The notes beneath the pieces were generated by a model. It was not told where the DNA came from, made no database searches, and saw nothing but the letters and a program-made list of their open reading frames with translations. DNA of 64,000 nucleotides from UBA2211 sp035404185 (GTDB taxonomy: Bacteria; Patescibacteriota; Minisyncoccia; Minisyncoccales; Minisyncoccaceae): the NCBI GenBank assembly GCA_965230985.1, contig OZ246399.1, positions 372,001-436,000 of the forward strand, in the 5' to 3' direction. A program made the position numbers and the translations under genes. Below are positions 60,471 to 64,000 of this stretch, in pieces; within the stretch, counting starts at the first letter, position 1, and the number at the start of each line of letters is the position of its first letter.

Positions 60471-61109
60471 ATGGATTTGCCAGAAGATTACAAAAGAGGT
60501 TTTAAAGATTTTTTAGGAGTAAGAATTGATTTATCAAAAAAACCATTGATACCGAGAGATGAGACTGAATATTGGGTGAACATTGCAATTGAAGAAATTA
60601 AAGAAGGGGCAGAATGTCTTGATTTGTTTGCTGGTTCAGGATGTATAGGAGTATCGATTTTAAAGAATATTAAAAATTCTTTTTGTGATTTTGGAGAAAA
60701 AGAAGATTTATTTTTAGAACAAATAAAAATTAGTCTTGATTTGAATAACATAAATAAGGAAAGATACGATTTGATTAAGACAGATGTTTTTTCAAATATT
60801 AAAAAGAAATATGATTATATTTTAGCTAATCCTCCCTATGTTGCAGAAGATAGGATTGATGAAGTTGGAGAAGATGTTAAAATGTTTGAGCCGTCTATCG
60901 CTTTATATGGTGGAGACGATGGAATGGAATATATTAAAATTTTCTTGAATGAAGCAATTAAATATTTGAAAGATAATGGAATTATTTATCTTGAATTTGA
61001 CCCAGAGCAAAAAGATTCAATAGAAGAAATAATTAATGGTAAGTATTCAAGATTTGAATTTTTAAAAGATCAGTTCAATAAATACAGGTTTATTAAAATA
61101 GAAAAATAA
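60471..61109 (+). CDS. PrmC/HemK-like methyltransferase, short
   Basis: 212 aa. RDETEYWVNIAIEEI then SAM motif LDLFAGSGCIGVSI and catalytic NPPYVAEDR, EPSIALYGGDDGMEYI. This is the release-factor glutamine methyltransferase core without the usual N-terminal helical domain (about 70 aa), so substrate recognition may differ; a distinct N5-glutamine methyltransferase is possible. Genes on both sides are spaced by only 1-4 bases. Confidence 0.85.
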   Translation: MDLPEDYKRGFKDFLGVRIDLSKKPLIPRDETEYWVNIAIEEIKEGAECLDLFAGSGCIGVSILKNIKNSFCDFGEKEDLFLEQIKISLDLNNINKERYDLIKTDVFSNIKKKYDYILANPPYVAEDRIDEVGEDVKMFEPSIALYGGDDGMEYIKIFLNEAIKYLKDNGIIYLEFDPEQKDSIEEIINGKYSRFEFLKDQFNKYRFIKIEK

Positions 61110-61110
61110 T

Positions 61111-61848
61111 ATGTGGGAATATATTTTATTAGGAGCTTTGCAGGGAATTTTTGAGTGGATACCAGTTTCAAGTGAAGGAGTGGTAGCTATTTTTTCTAAT
61201 TATTTAGTTAAAGATTTTAATAGTGTTGATTTAGCCTTATTTTTGCATTTAGGAACAGTGCTTGCAGTAATAGTTTATTTTTGGAGAGATTGGATTAGTT
61301 TAGCTTTATTCAAAGACAAAGAGTTTTTAAGGTTTTTTATTATTGTAACTTTTATTTCTGGAACACTGGGTTTTTTTGTTTATAAAATGGCCAGAGATGT
61401 TTCTATGGGTTCGGGACTTTTGGCTTTAACAGGTTTAGGTCTTTTATTGACTTCATGGTTTCAAAAGAAAAATATTAAGTTAAACATTAACAAAGATTTA
61501 TCTTCAATTATTGTGGGATTATTGCAAGCAATTTCAGCTATTCCTGGAGTTTCTCGTTCTGGCTCAACGGTATTTGGGTTATCCTTAACTGAGAATAATC
61601 CAACTGAAATATTAAAGAAATCATACATAATATCAGTGCCAGTAGTTTTGGGTTCATCTTTGTATCTCTATTTGGATAATCCTACTATTGCTTCTTCCTC
61701 TTGGATTGCGGTAGTTTTCAGTTTTATTTTCGGGATAATATCGTTGAAGATTTTATTAGATTTTTCAAAGAAGGTTAATTTTTCTAAGTTTACTTTAATA
61801 TTTGGACTCCTTTGTTTAATCGGAGCTTTATTTCAATTTTTAATGTAA
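61111..61848 (+). CDS. uppP: undecaprenyl-diphosphatase UppP/BacA
   Basis: 245 aa, about seven TM helices. Active-site regions FEWIPVSSEGVVAIF (E, S) and ISAIPGVSRSGSTVFGLSL (R, S). Recycles undecaprenyl pyrophosphate for wall synthesis. Slightly shorter than the typical 265-275 aa, lacking part of the C-terminal helices. Starts one base after the methyltransferase stop. Confidence 0.95.
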   Translation: MWEYILLGALQGIFEWIPVSSEGVVAIFSNYLVKDFNSVDLALFLHLGTVLAVIVYFWRDWISLALFKDKEFLRFFIIVTFISGTLGFFVYKMARDVSMGSGLLALTGLGLLLTSWFQKKNIKLNINKDLSSIIVGLLQAISAIPGVSRSGSTVFGLSLTENNPTEILKKSYIISVPVVLGSSLYLYLDNPTIASSSWIAVVFSFIFGIISLKILLDFSKKVNFSKFTLIFGLLCLIGALFQFLM

Positions 61849-61849
61849 A

Positions 61850-62551
61850 ATGATTGATAAAATACTTAAAGAGTTAAAATCTAAAAAGAATGCTGAGCAG
61901 GCAAAAAATTTGTCTAGATTTTTTAAAACCGGAAAGGGTCAATATGGAGAAGGAGATATTTTTTGGGGAATTAAGGTCCCAGCTATAAGAGAGACAGTTA
62001 AGAAATTTAAAGAAGCTTCTTTAAAAGATATTCAGGAATTGTTAAATAGCAAAGTTCATGAACATAGGCTTACTGGATTATTAATCTTGGTTGAAAAAAA
62101 TAAGAAAGCAGAAAACAAAAAAGAGATTTACGATTTTTATTTAAAAAATACTAAAAATATTAATAATTGGGATTTAGTTGACTTGACCGCTCCTCATATC
62201 GTTGGCGGTTTTATTTTGGAAAATAAAAAAGAAAGGAAAATATTATATTCTTTAGTTAAATCAAATAATTTATGGGAGAGAAGAATTTCTGTTTTATCTA
62301 CTTTTACTCTTTTAAGAGAAAAAGAATATGAAGATGTTTTAAAGATTTCAGAATTATTATTAAAAGACGAGCATGACTTGATACACAAGGCACTTGGCTG
62401 GATGTTAAGAGAGATTGGCAAGAGAGATAAAGAGATAGAGATTAAATTTTTGGAAAAATACCATAGAGTGATGCCCAGAACAATGTTAAGATATTCAATT
62501 GAGAAGTTTAATTTAAAAGAAAAAGAAAAATATATGAAAAAAGAGGCTTAA
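61850..62551 (+). CDS. AlkD-like DNA alkylation repair protein
   Basis: 233 aa, HEAT-repeat type. FFKTGKGQYGEGDIFWGIKVPAIRETVKKF, NNWDLVDLTAPHIVGGFI and LIHKALGWMLREIGKRD are the family motifs around the N3/N7-alkylpurine pocket. Removes bulky or positively charged alkyl bases without flipping. Starts one base after uppP. The stop codon sits in the loop of the terminator. Confidence 0.95.
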   Translation: MIDKILKELKSKKNAEQAKNLSRFFKTGKGQYGEGDIFWGIKVPAIRETVKKFKEASLKDIQELLNSKVHEHRLTGLLILVEKNKKAENKKEIYDFYLKNTKNINNWDLVDLTAPHIVGGFILENKKERKILYSLVKSNNLWERRISVLSTFTLLREKEYEDVLKISELLLKDEHDLIHKALGWMLREIGKRDKEIEIKFLEKYHRVMPRTMLRYSIEKFNLKEKEKYMKKEA

Positions 62552-62567
62552 TTAGCTTCCTTTTTTA
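62543..62567 (+). terminator. intrinsic terminator, stop codon in the loop
   Basis: GAGGCT (62543-62548) / AGCTTC (62554-62559), one G-U pair, loop TAATT with the TAA stop, T run of six or more. Confidence 0.8.
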
Positions 62568-62571
62568 TTTT

Positions 62572-62589
62572 ATTCATTATATAATGAAT
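62572..62589 (+). promoter_or_regulatory. 18-bp perfect palindrome covering the -10 box
   Basis: ATTCATTATATAATGAAT is its own reverse complement and includes TATAAT (62580-62585). Operator-like position just before the HerA-like gene (ATG 62600), whose leader would be about 8 bases. Confidence 0.55.
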
Positions 62590-62599
62590 TCAAAATAAC

Positions 62600-64000
62600 A
62601 TGTTTGATTTTATTAATAATTTCTACATTTATTATTGCGTTACTGCAGCTTTAATTATTTTATTGCTTGTTTTTGTATTCTGGTTTAAAAAAAGAAACAA
62701 AGCTAAAGAACTAAAAGAATCTTTAGAATTTGTTTTATTTTCGGTCAAAATGACTAAGGAGTCTAATGAAGACTTGCAGAAGGCGGGAAAACAGGAAAAA
62801 GATTGGATAAGATTAATGGAAGATTTTTATAGTAGTTTGACTTCATTTAATAAGGAAGGGGTTTTGGGAATAGATCCATGGATTGCTTTAGAGATCGGGA
62901 AGATAAAAGAACAGATATTTTTTTATGTTGCTGCTCCAAAAAGATTCGAAGGCTTTATAGAAAAAGAAATATATAGTATTTATCCTAATGCTCAGATTGA
63001 AAAAACAGATGATTATAATATATTTTCTCCTACTGAAAATATTTCTTGTGGATACTTAAAGACAACAAAACCTTTTTATCTTCCTATAAAAACATATAAC
63101 TATATTGAAACAGATCCTTTATCAAGTATAACCAGCGCTTTAACTAAGCTTGATGAAAATGAAGAGGCAGCTATACAGCTTGTTATAAAGAAGGGCAATA
63201 ATGATTGGTATACCAGAGCGAAGATGATTATTGATGAAGTTGCTAAAGGAAAGAATTTTAATCAAGCAATGGGAGCTACTAATTTTTTAAGCGTGATTAA
63301 AGGAAAAGAAGAAAATAAGCTTACTCAACCTAAGGTTGATGAAGTTCTTTTGAAAATGCTTGAAGAGAAAATAAGCAAGGATAACTTTGAAGCAAATATC
63401 CGTTTAGTTGTTTCAATAGAAGACAAAAAGAGATGCGAAGAAGTTTTTATACAAATGGCTAATTCTTTTGAGCAATTCAATTCTCCAAAGACAAACAATT
63501 TTAGATTAACCATACTTAAGGGAAAAAGTGCTAATGAATTAATCTATCAATACAGTTTTAGATTATTTGACCATTCACAAAGAAATATTTTAAATTCAGA
63601 AGAATTGACTAGTGTTTTTCATTTTCCAACTCCATTAACTTCAACTCCTAATATTAAAGGAGTAAAGGCGAAGAATTCTGCTCCTCCTACCGATTTACCA
63701 AAAGATGGATTATTACTGGGATATAATGAATATAGGGAAGAAAAGAAAGATATTAGAATGAAAGAAGACGACAGAAGAAGACATACTTACATTATCGGTC
63801 AGACTGGAACAGGTAAATCTGCTTTATTATCTAACATGGCTTTGCAGGATATTAATAATGGTGAAGGGATTGGATTATTGGATCCTCACGGAGACTTGGT
63901 GGATGATATTTTGAGTAAGATTCCCAATGAAAGAATTAAAGATCTTGTTTTATTTGACCCAACTAATTTAGAAAGATCAGTTGGTTTAAACATGCTTGAA
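62600..64000 (+). CDS. HerA/VirB4-like ATPase with N-terminal TM (3' partial)
   Basis: At least 467 aa, open to the right edge. TM helix near 8-32, a helical and alpha/beta region (about 35-370), then Walker A in HTYIIGQTGTGKSALLSNMALQ and Walker B LLDPHGDLVDDIL. Such TM-anchored HerA/VirB4/TraD-like proteins are frequent in candidate-phyla genomes and are linked to type IV secretion or conjugation-like DNA or pilus transport. The 3' end and its neighbours lie outside, so the role is open. Confidence 0.85.
   Translation, partial: MFDFINNFYIYYCVTAALIILLLVFVFWFKKRNKAKELKESLEFVLFSVKMTKESNEDLQKAGKQEKDWIRLMEDFYSSLTSFNKEGVLGIDPWIALEIGKIKEQIFFYVAAPKRFEGFIEKEIYSIYPNAQIEKTDDYNIFSPTENISCGYLKTTKPFYLPIKTYNYIETDPLSSITSALTKLDENEEAAIQLVIKKGNNDWYTRAKMIIDEVAKGKNFNQAMGATNFLSVIKGKEENKLTQPKVDEVLLKMLEEKISKDNFEANIRLVVSIEDKKRCEEVFIQMANSFEQFNSPKTNNFRLTILKGKSANELIYQYSFRLFDHSQRNILNSEELTSVFHFPTPLTSTPNIKGVKAKNSAPPTDLPKDGLLLGYNEYREEKKDIRMKEDDRRRHTYIIGQTGTGKSALLSNMALQDINNGEGIGLLDPHGDLVDDILSKIPNERIKDLVLFDPTNLERSVGLNMLE

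Noticed and set aside
1..64000. Possible recoding of TGA as glycine
   Set aside because: uvrC, orphan gene 15433, the DHH gene and others end in TGA at family-consistent ends, so the standard code holds.
1..64000. tRNA, rRNA, tmRNA or CRISPR loci
   Set aside because: No T-arm GTTCGA pattern with a cloverleaf context was found outside coding sequence, and no regularly spaced repeats exist; the few GTTCGA hits are inside genes.

Overview
The window looks like chromosomal DNA of a small-genomed, AT-rich bacterium of the Candidate Phyla Radiation (Patescibacteria), most likely the Parcubacteria side. This is inferred from gene content and style: compact proteins (UvrA about 850 aa, UvrC about 400 aa without its C-terminal tail), almost no intergenic DNA, many short membrane-anchored proteins with Gmad2/GerMN, SIMPL, DUF333/DUF3298, DUF378 or PspC domains, and a HerA/VirB4-type ATPase at the right edge. 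TGA is used as a stop, so the code is standard (not the TGA=Gly code of Gracilibacteria/SR1). No rRNA, tRNA, CRISPR array, insertion sequence or integrase was found.

Layout. 1-2.2 kb: end of a MacB-type ABC exporter operon. 2.3-9.5 kb: a 1032-aa Cys-rich surface protein, an orphan histidine kinase, MscL, phosphoglycerate kinase and a short DHH/RecJ-like phosphoesterase. 9.6-15.4 kb: a uvrB-uvrA-uvrC operon. 15.4-23.3 kb: an orphan gene, a U32 peptidase, a MacA/MacB-type exporter with one ATPase and two permeases, and a second orphan gene. 23.3-34.6 kb: transporter, MTH1-like Nudix enzyme and a series of envelope or hypothetical proteins, beta-CASP metallohydrolase, MATE exporter, CapA. 34.6-45.6 kb: TspO, an NADH-linked [FeFe]-hydrogenase pair with a membrane partner, a nucleotide-pool block (MazG-like, thymidine kinase, ATP-cone/Mrr-type nuclease), YchF, a flavoprotein, an O-antigen-ligase/TPR protein and MurB. 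45.6-50.6 kb: a 30-aa histone-like peptide, HPF, SecA and small genes. 50.6-57 kb: TypA, a carbonic-anhydrase-like protein, a hemolysin-III protein, NagZ-like hydrolase, an RRM protein. 57-64 kb: superoxide reductase, tRNA-binding protein, SIMPL, FKBP, family-4 UDG, PrmC-like, UppP, AlkD and a partial HerA-like ATPase.

Physiology. Glycolytic energy metabolism (PGK), NADH disposal as H2, superoxide reductase instead of a dismutase, a monoderm-style envelope with peptidoglycan enzymes (MurB, UppP, NagZ) and heavy DNA maintenance (UvrABC, UDG, AlkD, MTH1-like, RecJ-like) suggest a fermentative anaerobe that still meets oxygen.

Gene expression. Most genes have no Shine-Dalgarno (SD) sequence. 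First genes of transcription units often have a TGN-TATAAT extended -10 placed so that the transcript begins at or a few bases before the ATG, and many internal genes follow the previous stop in the form TAA-T-ATG. In contrast, five isolated genes of unknown function (15433, 22981, 46583 on the minus strand, 50624, 54102), visibly richer in G+C, carry SD-like sequences, four of them strong; this is the most unusual pattern in the window. Several terminators contain the stop codon of the preceding gene, and four genes share an AGGTCG element in their leaders.
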